From NCBI RefSeq assembly GCF_032714495.1, contig NZ_JAWDKB010000004.1, forward strand, positions 186,001-250,000: a stretch of DNA of 64,000 nt, given 5' to 3'. The notes under the pieces were generated by a model. The model had not been told where the DNA came from, did not search any database, and saw only the letters and a list, made by a program, of their open reading frames with translations. Made by a program: the position numbers and the translations under genes. Positions 44,386 to 54,466 of this stretch are shown here, one piece after another (the first letter of the stretch is position 1; each line of letters opens with the position of its first letter). The stretch comes from Methanorbis rubei (GTDB taxonomy: Archaea; Halobacteriota; Methanomicrobia; Methanomicrobiales; Methanocorpusculaceae).

Positions 44386-47300
44386 TCAGGAGATTTTGCA
44401 GATGTTTCCATCCATTATGATGAGTCCGTGGCCGATAGCATGGTTGATTCCTGCTTCGATGCGGTCCTTGACCTGCGCGGTTGCTTTGAAGCCGAGAACT
44501 ACAGCGGTGTGGCGAACGAGATCTCCTTTGGGAGTGGAGAACTGTTTGGCAAGAATTGTTGAAGCGGCTGCGGCAATCTCATCAAGCGAGACGTCGGCAG
44601 GAGACCATTTGGAGAGGCGTTCGCGCGGAGAAACAGCACGCTCAGGAACAAGAAGGAACCCTTCATCATCGCGGACAAGTCGGCCTTCGTTAATCTCAGC
44701 GGCGGCAACTGATGCGATGCGGTCACGCACAAGGCCGGTCATGCGCGGGACGCGGCCGAGTTCTTTGATGCGTGCAGCAAGAATAGTTTCAGAGACCGGA
44801 CCTTCCACGGAAACTATCTGCACGATTGCGGTGCCAAGGACCGAGTCCGGGACAGAAGCAAACTGATGATAGCTGCCAAGAGAACATTCTTCGCATGTGG
44901 TGTAGGGCACAAGCTGGAGGCTGAGTTTAGCAGAGGAGGCTGAGGTTGAAACCGGAGCGGCGGCTGGCGAGGAAGCCGCGGGAGACGGAAGCTCTTCAGA
45001 GACTGTGGATTTCTTTGCAGATGATTTTTGTTTGGCTGCCTGCACCGATTTTTTCTTCGGAGCTTTTTTGGCTGCTTCAATTGCGTCAAGAAGATCTTTG
45101 GTGCAGGACGCGGGATGCTGATACCATTCGGTTGCCCAGATGCGAATCAGGTTCCAGCCGAGTCCTTCCAGCACCTGAGTGCGGAGTCGATCTCGGTCGC
45201 GCGCAACTTCAGATGACCAGTAGTACGGACCATCACACAAAATTCCTGCGAGATAAACTCCCGGTACTTTCGGATTTTCAACAGCGATGTCGATCCTGAA
45301 TCCTGCGCACCCGACATTCTTCGAAACAGTGTAACCGTTGTCCTCCAGAAGTCTGCCGACGGTATCTGCGAAAAGACCTGCCACATCATCAGGTGCGTCA
45401 TCTGCTGCGGCAAGCGGTGCCGCAGGATTTGCCGCGTAACTGAGGAATGTTGCGAGCGCAGAAATTCCTGAAGAGGATCCTGCATCAATCGCAAGATCAG
45501 TTCCCCGGAAGTTGGCAAACACCACGCATCTCTCGCGGGCGCGGGTGATCAAAACATTGAGTCTTCGTTCACCGCCATCCTGATTCAAGGGGCCGAAGTT
45601 TTTGCTGAGCTTGTGGCTCTCGTCAAATCCATAGCCGATACTGATCAGCATCGTGTCGCGCTCATCACCCTGCACGGTTTCAAGATTTTTCACGAAGAAG
45701 TTCTCGCCGCTCTCGGGCCGCATCAGAGCTTCAACATCAGGATTGTCACGAAGCAGAAGTTCTACTTCATGGCGGATGACCTCCTGCTGACGAGTGGAGA
45801 AGGTTGCAACACCAAGCGTCTTGTCAGGGAATCTGCGATAGTACTCAATCACCGCTTCGGCAACAGCTTTTGCTTCGCCGCGGTTCACGCCTGCTTTGCC
45901 GCGCTCGTAGACAGAGTCCGGCAGGTGAACAAACGAGAGGCCGAGATCAGGAGTCTCATGCATGGGAGAGGGGAAGACCATCAGGTTGCCGTCATAGAAC
46001 TCCTGATTGGACACCGCAATCAACGACTCGTGACGCGAGCGGTAATGCCAGCGCAGACGTTTCGTCTGGTACGACTGCTTGCACACGTTGAGCAGACTCT
46101 CCATGTCGGTGATGCTTGCAACCGACTCAGCTTCATCCTCATCAGGATCGCTTGCGATCTGATCAAAGAATGCGGTTGGCGGAAGCTGGCGCGAGTCGCC
46201 CATCACCACAAGCTGCTGGCCACGTATCAGTGCGCCGAGAGCGTCTTCGGGTCTGACCTGGCTAGCCTCGTCAAAGATGATGATGTCAAACTGTACCGAG
46301 CGCGGGTCAAGGTACTGGGCAACGGACAAAGGACTCATCATAAAGCAGGGTTTAATCTGCTGGATGAGATGACCGGATTTGCTCATGAGCATCCGAATCG
46401 ACATGTGGCCGCGCTTTCTGTTGAACTCACCGGTGAGAACTCCCATCTCCGAGTCGCGGGATGCGCCTGAGTAGAGTTCGGGAATTTTTCCGTCAAGGAT
46501 TGCTGCAATTCTCTTGCTGTTTTCAGAGACTGCATTGCGGTCGCATGTAATGAAGGCAACAATTTTTTGCTCGTGAGGGATTTTGGAGAATCTGGCAAGG
46601 ACCGGCCGCTCAGAAAGTGCGTCGCGCAAAAGTGCGTCAGCATAACCGGTAAGAAATGCCGGCACGAGATCTCCGGGCACAAGTTTGTCGGTGAAGAGAG
46701 GATCAATGACAGGGGCCGCGGCAGTTTCTCTGCACTGATCGGTGTAGGAGAGGAGTTTACTCCAGTGGATGATGCCGTCGATATCCGAAGACCAGAGATC
46801 GCAACGTTTGCGCTGCTCGGCAAACGTTGGATCTTCCATCTCGGAAACTCCAATCCGCGCAAAAAGTTTTGCGCGGGCATCGCTGTGAGCGAGGGCGGCT
46901 GACTCAACCTCTGCGAAGAGCGGTGTTACTGCTCCGGCAGTAATCGATCCTGAGCCAAGAAGTTCGAAGGTTTTTGCGGTTGCAAGACCCTCCTTCACCA
47001 TGAGTCGGACCGCAGTTATCCAGTCAGCGTATCTCGTGAGCAGCGCAGGATCGGTTTCCTCTCCGCGCCAGACCGGAGCAAATACTTCGGCATACAATGC
47101 TTCGTCCTTCATCCATTCATCGCGGGCCGTGAGATAATCGCGGGCGTCAAGAAGGTCGATGAGAATCTGTGGATCAGGCGGAACAGCGCCGGTATAGTAT
47201 GAGGAAATTTCTGTTTTGATCTCTTTGTAAGATCCTGAAAACATTTTGGCGAATGTTCCTTTGCCGGCAACTTCGCGGAACGCGGCATAGAGTCTGCTTG

Positions 47301-49140
47301 GGTTGCGCAAAAATATTTCCGGCCGGAGCGACGCAAGAATGCGTCCGCGATGCGCAGAAATTTTCTGCATGTTGGTTGTGAGCTTCGCAACTTCTGCGGG
47401 TCTGTCCCAGACAGGATTGGTGAGTGTGTTTGCATCAGCAGCGAACTCGCTTGTCAGCAGACGGCAGGACTCAACCATGCGCGACACACCGGTCTCCTCG
47501 CGGGGAACCGGAACGCCGGTGAGATCAAACAGCCTTCGCATGGAGGAGAGAAGATTTTCAATCGCAACTCGGTAGGTTTCAACAAGCTCAAGAATTTCAT
47601 CGCGGTCCTGCGGCAGGACAAGTCCCGGACTGCAGCCCGCCCATGGATGACGGGAGAGAGAGCGTCCGGTCGGCATGAGTGTTGGCAGAAGCGCTTCGAT
47701 GTCATGCAATGCGGCGATTGCATCCTTGTACTGATCAGGAGCTATCTCTTTTGCATTCGGAATGGCGACGCGGGGGATGCGGCGGGTCGGACCTTCGGGG
47801 CTGTCCTCATACTCGTAGCGGTACTGTTCGCGGATGCCGAAGAGATCGTACGGCGTGAATGCACATGCTCCGACAGGTTCGGCAAGCTCGCGGCAGTAGC
47901 TGTCAAGTTCATGCCGAAGAGAATCAATCTGAAGATGAATGCTGTCTGCGGGTGCGGCAGTAGTGCCAGGATGCTGGATGCAGCGTTCGAGTTCGCGGAT
48001 GACCTCGCCCTTCTTGGCTTTCTGGCTGTGGAGTTCGAGACAGAACCGGGAAAGTCCTGCGGTGTCAAGACGTCTCTTTACCACTTCGAGTGCTGCCATT
48101 TTTTCGGAGACGAAGAGAACCGTCTTGCCGCGGGCAAGCATCTCTGCTATCATGTTGGCAATGGTCTGCGATTTTCCGGTGCCGGGCGGTCCTTCGACCA
48201 CAAGATTTCTGCCAGACTTCGCCTCTTCGATGACTGCAATCTGGGACGAGTCAGCGTCCATAATATTGTAGGATTTTTCGGAAGGAAGTCTGAGGTCGAC
48301 CTCATTCTCCGGAAAAGTAGTGCCTGCTTCACTTGCATCAGTTGAGCCGGGACGGAAAAGTTCAGCGATGAGCGGATGAGTCTCCAAGGAAAAGCCGTCG
48401 CCCCATGATTCAGGGTCGAGGTCTTTGAACATCACAAATTTGCGGAAACTGAAGAGATCAAGTGCGATCTCAGGACAGTACTCGAAACCTTTTCCACGGA
48501 TTGCAGCATCAACTGCCGCAGCATAAGCCGTGAGACCGTCAGCAGTCTCGGGCATCGTAAACTCAGGCAGCATTACTCCCTGCTCGGCAAGTTTTGCGGT
48601 GAGGGAGAGAGACGTTACGGCATCGTCGCCGGTCCAGGTAAGAACATAGTTGTCTTTGACCTTCTGGCGGGTGAGTTCCACAGGGATGAGAAGGAGCGGG
48701 GCTTTGTAGAGTTTGTCAGGATGCTCGGGTTCGGACCAGCCAACAAAACCGAGAGCAAGGTAGAGGACCGGATAACCCTGCTCTTCAAAGACGGTTCTGG
48801 ATTTATTGGAGAGAGCATACAATCTCTGACGCAGGCTGATGTCATCGTACGGTGTTTTGAGAATGGTGTCCTGCTGTTTTGCGGTTGGCTTTACAAACGC
48901 AGGGTACTTCCACAGATTTTTTTCTTCAGCTTCGGCTTCTGTTTTTTTACCGGCAGGGTAAAACTTCATGCCTTTTTCGCAGATGACAAGGCTGTGATAA
49001 ACCGCTGCCGGCAGACCGTCGCTGATCTGGATACTGCGGTTATTGGAAGGTTTGTAATTGAGAAGATTATTGCGCAGGGTGAGGTCTAAGAGACGTGAGC
49101 GCAGGGTGCCAAGCTCAGATGTTGTTTCGCCTGTTTTCAT
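44386..49140 (-). CDS. Giant DUF4011 superfamily 1 helicase with a fused nuclease domain
   Basis: A 1584-residue cytoplasmic protein. The N-terminal 240 residues match DUF4011 (LRSRLLDLTLRNNLLNYKP). Walker A GPPGTGKSQTIANM lies at about 317. A 600-residue insert follows. Walker B is FDEASQ at about 957 with GDSRQLPP, and motifs V and VI are VQGDERD (about 1157) and RRLNVLITRARE (about 1192). A Vsr/DUF559-like PD-(D/E)xK nuclease comes next (GFRIDIAVENP, CDGPYYWSSEVARDRDRLR, IRIWATEWY, about 1280-1345), then a low-complexity linker and a DUF3320-like winged end. This architecture recurs in bacterial and archaeal defence islands. The upstream ATG at 49227 is possible, but 49140 starts at the conserved block. 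It is a single gene. Confidence 0.9.
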   Translation of the reverse strand: MKTGETTSELGTLRSRLLDLTLRNNLLNYKPSNNRSIQISDGLPAAVYHSLVICEKGMKFYPAGKKTEAEAEEKNLWKYPAFVKPTAKQQDTILKTPYDDISLRQRLYALSNKSRTVFEEQGYPVLYLALGFVGWSEPEHPDKLYKAPLLLIPVELTRQKVKDNYVLTWTGDDAVTSLSLTAKLAEQGVMLPEFTMPETADGLTAYAAAVDAAIRGKGFEYCPEIALDLFSFRKFVMFKDLDPESWGDGFSLETHPLIAELFRPGSTDASEAGTTFPENEVDLRLPSEKSYNIMDADSSQIAVIEEAKSGRNLVVEGPPGTGKSQTIANMIAEMLARGKTVLFVSEKMAALEVVKRRLDTAGLSRFCLELHSQKAKKGEVIRELERCIQHPGTTAAPADSIHLQIDSLRHELDSYCRELAEPVGACAFTPYDLFGIREQYRYEYEDSPEGPTRRIPRVAIPNAKEIAPDQYKDAIAALHDIEALLPTLMPTGRSLSRHPWAGCSPGLVLPQDRDEILELVETYRVAIENLLSSMRRLFDLTGVPVPREETGVSRMVESCRLLTSEFAADANTLTNPVWDRPAEVAKLTTNMQKISAHRGRILASLRPEIFLRNPSRLYAAFREVAGKGTFAKMFSGSYKEIKTEISSYYTGAVPPDPQILIDLLDARDYLTARDEWMKDEALYAEVFAPVWRGEETDPALLTRYADWITAVRLMVKEGLATAKTFELLGSGSITAGAVTPLFAEVESAALAHSDARAKLFARIGVSEMEDPTFAEQRKRCDLWSSDIDGIIHWSKLLSYTDQCRETAAAPVIDPLFTDKLVPGDLVPAFLTGYADALLRDALSERPVLARFSKIPHEQKIVAFITCDRNAVSENSKRIAAILDGKIPELYSGASRDSEMGVLTGEFNRKRGHMSIRMLMSKSGHLIQQIKPCFMMSPLSVAQYLDPRSVQFDIIIFDEASQVRPEDALGALIRGQQLVVMGDSRQLPPTAFFDQIASDPDEDEAESVASITDMESLLNVCKQSYQTKRLRWHYRSRHESLIAVSNQEFYDGNLMVFPSPMHETPDLGLSFVHLPDSVYERGKAGVNRGEAKAVAEAVIEYYRRFPDKTLGVATFSTRQQEVIRHEVELLLRDNPDVEALMRPESGENFFVKNLETVQGDERDTMLISIGYGFDESHKLSKNFGPLNQDGGERRLNVLITRARERCVVFANFRGTDLAIDAGSSSGISALATFLSYAANPAAPLAAADDAPDDVAGLFADTVGRLLEDNGYTVSKNVGCAGFRIDIAVENPKVPGVYLAGILCDGPYYWSSEVARDRDRLRTQVLEGLGWNLIRIWATEWYQHPASCTKDLLDAIEAAKKAPKKKSVQAAKQKSSAKKSTVSEELPSPAASSPAAAPVSTSASSAKLSLQLVPYTTCEECSLGSYHQFASVPDSVLGTAIVQIVSVEGPVSETILAARIKELGRVPRMTGLVRDRIASVAAAEINEGRLVRDDEGFLLVPERAVSPRERLSKWSPADVSLDEIAAAASTILAKQFSTPKGDLVRHTAVVLGFKATAQVKDRIEAGINHAIGHGLIIMDGNICKIS

Positions 49141-49296
49141 ACAGTGGATCCCCGTTTTCGGTAAGCTATTATTAGTGTGGGGGAGGTAACTAAGTTTTGG
49201 CGTGACACTCTGTGTTTTGCGGTTCAAAGTTAACCATTCAAAAAAAGACCATATGTCGCAGAATCACATCGTGAAATTCCTATTCCAAAAAAAAGT

Positions 49297-50235
49297 TTAG
49301 TTCTTCTTCTCAAGCTCGTTTATCTGGATGCGGAGCTTTCGCATCTCCTGCATTACCTCGCGGTGATAGCCGAGTATCATATCGCTGATGAAACCGATCA
49401 TGAACGTCAGAATACCTGCAATGATCAGAAGCATGGTGAGAATGCCCATGAACAGATGCTCGATTCCTACGAGCCACTCAAAGAGCACATACAGTCCGAG
49501 GCAGAACCCTGCGATGCCCATCAGAACACCTATCACGCTGAAGTGGAAGAGAGGGTTGTTCATCTTGCCGTACTTGTTGATGGCACGCAGAATTTTGTAT
49601 CCGTCACGAACCGGATGCAGTTTTGTTGGTGAGCCGGGACGTTTCTTGTAAAATGTCGGAACCACTTCAAACTTCAGACCCCGATGAATTACGGCGGAAC
49701 TTATCTCGGTCTCGATTTCAAATCCTGCCTCCTTGAGATTCATCTGCTTCAGCGAGTCGAGCGTAAAACCCCGGTAGCCTGAGAGGATATCGGTCATGTA
49801 GACGCCGTGCGCCCACTTAAACAGGGTGTTCATCAGCCGGTTTCCCCAGAGGTTCAGCCGTGTGAGCGCTCCGCGCTCGTACTCATTGAGTCTGTTGCCG
49901 ATCACATGATCCGCACGTCCGCTTGCGAGCGGTTCAACCATCGCGTCCGCATACTCTGGCGGGTTGGTTCCATCCCCGTCCAGCATCAGGATGTAGGGCT
50001 TGGTGATGACGGAGAATGCTTCAATCATTGCAGCACCCTTACCTTTGCCCTGCTGCGTCATGACCGCTGCACCAAGATTTCTCGCAATATCGGGCGTTCC
50101 ATCCGTGCTGTGGCCGTCCACGACAAGTATGTTATGATATCCGAGTGACTGCAGCTCCTCGATAACCAGACCTATCGTTGCCTTTTCGTTGAGCGTTGGA
50201 ATCAGCACACAGACATCATCTTTGGAAAATACCAT
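49297..50235 (-). CDS. Dolichol-phosphate-linked glycosyltransferase, AglJ-like (GT2)
   Basis: A 312-residue GT2 enzyme with a membrane tail. VCVLIPTLNEKATIGLVIEE, ILVVDGHSTDGT and ILMLDGDGTNPPEYADAM (DxD) form the catalytic domain. Two helices near 225-290 (FHFSVIGVLMGIAGFCLGLY; MLLIIAGILTFMIGFISDMI) anchor it. This matches the AglJ family, which adds the first sugar to dolichol phosphate in archaeal N-glycosylation. The C terminus is a short basic coiled coil. Confidence 0.88.
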   Translation of the reverse strand: MVFSKDDVCVLIPTLNEKATIGLVIEELQSLGYHNILVVDGHSTDGTPDIARNLGAAVMTQQGKGKGAAMIEAFSVITKPYILMLDGDGTNPPEYADAMVEPLASGRADHVIGNRLNEYERGALTRLNLWGNRLMNTLFKWAHGVYMTDILSGYRGFTLDSLKQMNLKEAGFEIETEISSAVIHRGLKFEVVPTFYKKRPGSPTKLHPVRDGYKILRAINKYGKMNNPLFHFSVIGVLMGIAGFCLGLYVLFEWLVGIEHLFMGILTMLLIIAGILTFMIGFISDMILGYHREVMQEMRKLRIQINELEKKN

Positions 50236-50307
50236 TCTTGCTACAATAGTAGGACGTGGTGCGTAATCAGCATATCCGCTTTGATGTCATCGTCCCTTCG
50301 CTCAAAC

Positions 50308-50436
50308 CTCCCACGGAAAAACATCACGGAGCAAACGGGAACATCACGGAACTCAAACTCAATGTTGTATTTCCGTGATGTTCACGCCTCTCAGTGATGT
50401 TGAAAATTTCGTGTGTTCCGTTTTTCCGTGGGCGAC
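50308..50436. repeat. Inverted repeat, family B
   Basis: Arms run from cccacggaaaaacatcacgg to ttccgtttttccgtgggc. It contains gttcacgcctctcagtgat, also present at 25-43. It lies between the start of the AglJ-like gene and the 3' end of argG. Confidence 0.85.
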
Positions 50437-50447
50437 ACAAAAAAAGA

Positions 50448-51656
50448 TTATTTGTTCTGGAGCTGCCAGACCATTCTGCCCTGCAGTCCAAAGTATTTGG
50501 AGAAACCAATCGCATCACGCTGATCGATGGTTGTCGTATCAAAGGAAACCATGTCCTGCGAGTAGATGGCGTTTTCGGATTTTCTGCCGAGGATGTGAAG
50601 ACCGCCCTTGAACAGCTGGACGTCGACGGTTCCCGAGACACGTTTCTGAGTCTCGTTGATGAACGCGTTGAGGTCATGGTAGAGCGGCTCGTGGACGAGG
50701 CCCATGTAGGCAAGCTCTGCCCATTGGTCGTCAACGATGTGCTTGAACTTAAGTTCAAAGCGGGAAAGGGTGAGCTTCTCAAGATCACCGTGGGCTGCAA
50801 TCAGCACGGTTGCTGCCGGATGCTCGTAGTTCTCACGGGCTTTGAGTCCGAGAACACGATCCTCGACCATGTCGTTTCTGCCGACGCCATGCTTTCCTGC
50901 AATCTTGTTCAGCTCAACGATCAGATCGATACCGTTCATCTTTTTGCCGTTTAATGCAACCGGCACACCGTTCTCAAAGGTGATTGAGACTAACTCAGGA
51001 GTGTTTGGTGCAGCTTCGGGGGATGTTGTCCAGTGGTAGATCTCTTCCGGCGGGTGGTAGTCGGTCTCTTCGAGCCTGCCGCCTTCGATACTGCGTGACC
51101 AGATGTTTTCATCAACGCTCCATGGCGTGGATTTTTTGACCGGAATCGGGATGCCGTGCTGTTCGGCATAGTCGATCTCCCACTCGCGGGTCATGTTGTG
51201 TTCGCGCATGGGGGCAACGATGTCAAAGCCGTGCATGCGAAAGATGAAGTCAAAGCGCAGCTGGTCGTTTCCTTTGCCGGTACAGCCGTGGCCGATTGCA
51301 TTTGCTCCTTCTTTCTTGGCGATCTTGACGATCTCTTCTGCAATGAGCGGACGTGCCAGGGAAGTTCCCATCGGATATCCTTCATAGAGAGCGTTTGCCC
51401 TGATTGCCGGGAAGACATGGTTTTTGACGAACGCATCCTTTGCATCGATGGTGTAATGCTTGTCGGCGATGAGTTTTCCTTTGTCATCTGCCATCTTGAC
51501 TTCAGCTGCGGGCTGCCCGACATCTACGGCAACGGTGACAATTCTGTCGTAGCCGTACATGTTTTTCAAGATCGGGACGCAGACGGAGGTATCAAGTCCT
51601 CCGGAAAAGGCGAGTACTACGGTGCCCTTTCCTCCGACTGATGGTGTATCTGTCAT
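50448..51656 (-). CDS. argG: Argininosuccinate synthase
   Basis: Joins citrulline and aspartate with ATP in arginine synthesis. The 402 residues have the PP-loop motif [31 protein letters not shown], and [16 protein letters not shown]. The frame stays open upstream to 51758, but the ATG at 51656 precedes the conserved start. It is not in an operon. Confidence 0.95.
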   Translation of the reverse strand: MTDTPSVGGKGTVVLAFSGGLDTSVCVPILKNMYGYDRIVTVAVDVGQPAAEVKMADDKGKLIADKHYTIDAKDAFVKNHVFPAIRANALYEGYPMGTSLARPLIAEEIVKIAKKEGANAIGHGCTGKGNDQLRFDFIFRMHGFDIVAPMREHNMTREWEIDYAEQHGIPIPVKKSTPWSVDENIWSRSIEGGRLEETDYHPPEEIYHWTTSPEAAPNTPELVSITFENGVPVALNGKKMNGIDLIVELNKIAGKHGVGRNDMVEDRVLGLKARENYEHPAATVLIAAHGDLEKLTLSRFELKFKHIVDDQWAELAYMGLVHEPLYHDLNAFINETQKRVSGTVDVQLFKGGLHILGRKSENAIYSQDMVSFDTTTIDQRDAIGFSKYFGLQGRMVWQLQNK

Positions 51657-51747
51657 TAATGTGTATCTCCATTCCGAGAATGTGTGTAGAGTATTAGGTG
51701 TTTGGCATATTGAATATGTGCTCCTGCCGGCTTTGCACGTAAATTTG

Positions 51748-51790
51748 TTTATTGGCAACTAACGCTCATCGTAGCTCCGTGGACGACTCA
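51748..51790. repeat. Repeat fragment shared with 13842
   Basis: The string tttattggcaactaac and the following tcgtagctccg match 13842-13873 with three differences over 32 bases. Here it is followed by only a remnant of the CACGGA-type words (ccgtggacgactcacgaac), not by a full hairpin. Confidence 0.6.
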
Positions 51791-51863
51791 CGAACAAAGG
51801 TGCTGTTTGTGAGGAAGTTCTCGATCAGTATCTTTTTTGGGAATTGTCCACGTACAATTATTT

Positions 51864-52979
51864 ATGACAACGTATCGCGAGGATTTTCTCGACTACTTCA
51901 GGTCGATTGACCGGAAAATAATCCCCGGTCTCCTCATCTGCCTTGCGGTAACTATTCTCTCCTTCCTTCTTACCAGAGGAACCCTCTGGGACGGAGGCTT
52001 TGCCGTTCTTTCTCCTGATCTTTTTACGGATAATCCATTCTTCTCCTTTCTTGCAAAAATCGGTCCGATCGTTTTAGCCCTGGTGATATGTCTCTTCATC
52101 AACTACAAATTATTCGATGCAGGCGGATCGTATGCAGGAAAGTATCTTCTGCGCATTGCAATTATTCTAATGGGTGCGCGGGTTACGGCGGATGTTCTGA
52201 TGACCGCTTCAGTAAGTGGTCTTGGAATTATTCTCGCGGTTCTCGCGCTGACAATTATTCTCACGATGATGCTTGGCAAACGGTTTGGTCAGAGCTGGGA
52301 GACCTCAGCCCTGACCGGGACCGGCAACGGCATCTGCGGAGTCTCGGCAACATTATCTGTTGCCCCGGTCATCCACGCAGATCAGAAGTATGTTCATGCA
52401 GTTGTTGGAATCATCAGCCTTCTTGGCATCGTCGGCGTGTTTCTCATTCCGGCAGTAGCGTTTGGTGTCGGCATGACGGATGCTCAGGCAGAGGTGTTCA
52501 TCGGGGGAACGCTGCATGAGATCGGCAACGTGATTCCGGCAGCTGATCTGTATAATGCCGTCTCGGGCGGTGAGGATGTCTCAGCCCTTGCCCTTGCCTA
52601 CAAAATGATTCGTGTTGCCATGCTGGTCGTGGTTGCCTCAGTATTCGGCTGGCTGTGGTGCAGACGGCAGGAGGCTATGCATGCAACCTGCCCTGCCGAA
52701 CGGGTGAAGGCGAAAGTGCAGGGATTTTTGATTCTGTTCGTGGTTATGGCGGTTGGTATGACCGCACTTATCATAACGTCCCCGGCATTCGGGCATGCGG
52801 TTCAGACGTCGCTCGTACATATTTCCGTGACCGTTCTTACCATTGCCATGGCAGGCGTCGGTCTTTCGATGAACCTTCGCCAGACACTTTCAGTCGGCAA
52901 AACCCTGCTGCCGCTGGCCTCCGTCATCTGGGCAATTCAGGTGATCGTGATGCTCGGACTTACGCTGTTTCTGGTCTGA
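51864..52979 (+). CDS. YeiH/UPF0324 family membrane transporter (putative sulfate exporter)
   Basis: A 371-residue membrane protein with about ten helices. It has LLRIAIILMGARVTADVLM, TGTGNGICGVSATLSVAPVI, FIGGTLHEIGNVIPAADLYN and SMNLRQTLSVGKTLLPL. These are the conserved YeiH blocks. Family members are annotated as sulfate or sulfonate-type exporters on slender evidence. The ATG at 51864 is preferred over 51837, which begins in a region with no similarity. It stands alone, divergent from argG. Confidence 0.88.
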   Translation: MTTYREDFLDYFRSIDRKIIPGLLICLAVTILSFLLTRGTLWDGGFAVLSPDLFTDNPFFSFLAKIGPIVLALVICLFINYKLFDAGGSYAGKYLLRIAIILMGARVTADVLMTASVSGLGIILAVLALTIILTMMLGKRFGQSWETSALTGTGNGICGVSATLSVAPVIHADQKYVHAVVGIISLLGIVGVFLIPAVAFGVGMTDAQAEVFIGGTLHEIGNVIPAADLYNAVSGGEDVSALALAYKMIRVAMLVVVASVFGWLWCRRQEAMHATCPAERVKAKVQGFLILFVVMAVGMTALIITSPAFGHAVQTSLVHISVTVLTIAMAGVGLSMNLRQTLSVGKTLLPLASVIWAIQVIVMLGLTLFLV

Positions 52980-53079
52980 AAATTCATTTACCGCTTTTTT
53001 TCAGGATAATATGTCTCATTGCTTTAGATTAATATGGTATCATGCTCTACGCATATACCAGTCATACGAGTGATCTCTC

Positions 53080-54465
53080 ATGCTGATTGAGCGTCCCCTC
53101 TTCCAAAAACTCCTCATGATTCTGGCAGCCGCGGCTGTCTTTATGGATTACCTTGACACAAGCATTGTATCGATTGCTCTTCCTTCGATCTCCGAGAGCT
53201 TCGGTTCAGGCTCGTCCCTCTCGTCATGGGTGATGACGTCGTATCTTCTGGCGCTCGGGAGCACGCTTCTTCTGTTTGGAAAACTTGCCGACCGGACCGG
53301 TCTTCAGCGCGTAATTTTCACGTCCGGCTTTGTTCTCTTTACCGTCGCATCCTTCCTCTGCGGAATCTCTGGCGACATCACATCTCTGATAGCATTCCGC
53401 ATACTCCAGGGTGTCGCGGCCGCGATGATGGTCGCAACAGCTACCATGCTTGTCACCCTGCATCTGCCAAAGGCAATGCAGCCGATTGGAATGGGAGTAA
53501 TAGCAACCGCGGGTGGGGCAGCTCTGGCGCTTGGTCCCGGTATCGGCGGAGTTCTGACCCAGTTCATCAGCTGGCACTGGATCTTCTTCATCAATATTCC
53601 TGTGGGAATTGTCGGCGTTCTTGTTGCGCTTTTCTTAATCCCAAAACCCGATCCTGCCGATCTTCCGAAACGCTCAAAGCCGTTCGACTCGCTTGGCGCA
53701 GTGTATCTTGCGATAACTCTTGTAGCTCTGCTTGCCGGTCTTGAGCTCGGTGTGTCCGAAGGCTGGAGCCCGCTCGTGCTCCTTCTCATTCTGCTCTCGC
53801 CGGTGTTCGGTTATCTGTTCCTGCGCCGCGAGCTGCGCCATCCCGACCCAATTCTCTCGGCCCGTCTTCTGCTGAACCGGACCGTGATGTGGGCTGCAGT
53901 ATCCACGCTCTGCGTCACGCTCGTGTACCTCGGCGTCATCTATGTTATGCCGTTCCTGTTAACCGAACAGTATCTTCTGCCAACAGCCGTTGCGGGAGCG
54001 GTCATGCTTCTGCCGCCTGTTGCTATGGCAATCGTAGGAATTCCTGCCGGAGCGCTCGTCCGCCGATTCGGCTGCATGATCCTTTGCAATGCAGCAACCA
54101 TTCTGCTTGCCGCAGGCATGGCGATCTTAGGCGGCGGAGTTCTTCTCTCAAACATTCTGCTGATCTTTGCAGGCCTTGTTCTGGTGGGTCTTGGCATGGG
54201 CCTGAATGAAGGCCCGAGCATTCAGCGGATTACTGTCCACAGCCCGATTCAGTTGCAGGGTTCGTCAGGCGGTCTCATCTTTACGGTGATGAACGTCGGC
54301 TGCGTGCTTGGAGTTGCCCTCTTCTCGGTCGCGGCATCCGCAGGGTCAGGAAGTTCTGAGGTTTACACCACAACAGGTGTTGCGCTTGCCTGCATCGCAG
54401 GTCTTGCAGTCTCCATCATTGCTCTTGTTGCATCCAAACTTGCCAGGGACACTGTGAAGTGCTGA
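53080..54465 (+). CDS. MFS drug-efflux-type transporter (DHA2 group)
   Basis: A 461-residue permease with about 14 helices. Motif D1-like FMDYLDTSIVSIALPSIS occurs in helix 1. The loop motif A is LLLFGKLADRTGLQRVIFTS, and the antiporter motif C is GGAALALGPGIGGVLTQFIS followed by WHWIFFINIPVGI. This pattern belongs to the EmrB/QacA-type drug/proton antiporters. The downstream YbaN gene begins 1 base after its stop. Confidence 0.9.
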   Translation: MLIERPLFQKLLMILAAAAVFMDYLDTSIVSIALPSISESFGSGSSLSSWVMTSYLLALGSTLLLFGKLADRTGLQRVIFTSGFVLFTVASFLCGISGDITSLIAFRILQGVAAAMMVATATMLVTLHLPKAMQPIGMGVIATAGGAALALGPGIGGVLTQFISWHWIFFINIPVGIVGVLVALFLIPKPDPADLPKRSKPFDSLGAVYLAITLVALLAGLELGVSEGWSPLVLLLILLSPVFGYLFLRRELRHPDPILSARLLLNRTVMWAAVSTLCVTLVYLGVIYVMPFLLTEQYLLPTAVAGAVMLLPPVAMAIVGIPAGALVRRFGCMILCNAATILLAAGMAILGGGVLLSNILLIFAGLVLVGLGMGLNEGPSIQRITVHSPIQLQGSSGGLIFTVMNVGCVLGVALFSVAASAGSGSSEVYTTTGVALACIAGLAVSIIALVASKLARDTVKC

Positions 54466-54466
54466 G

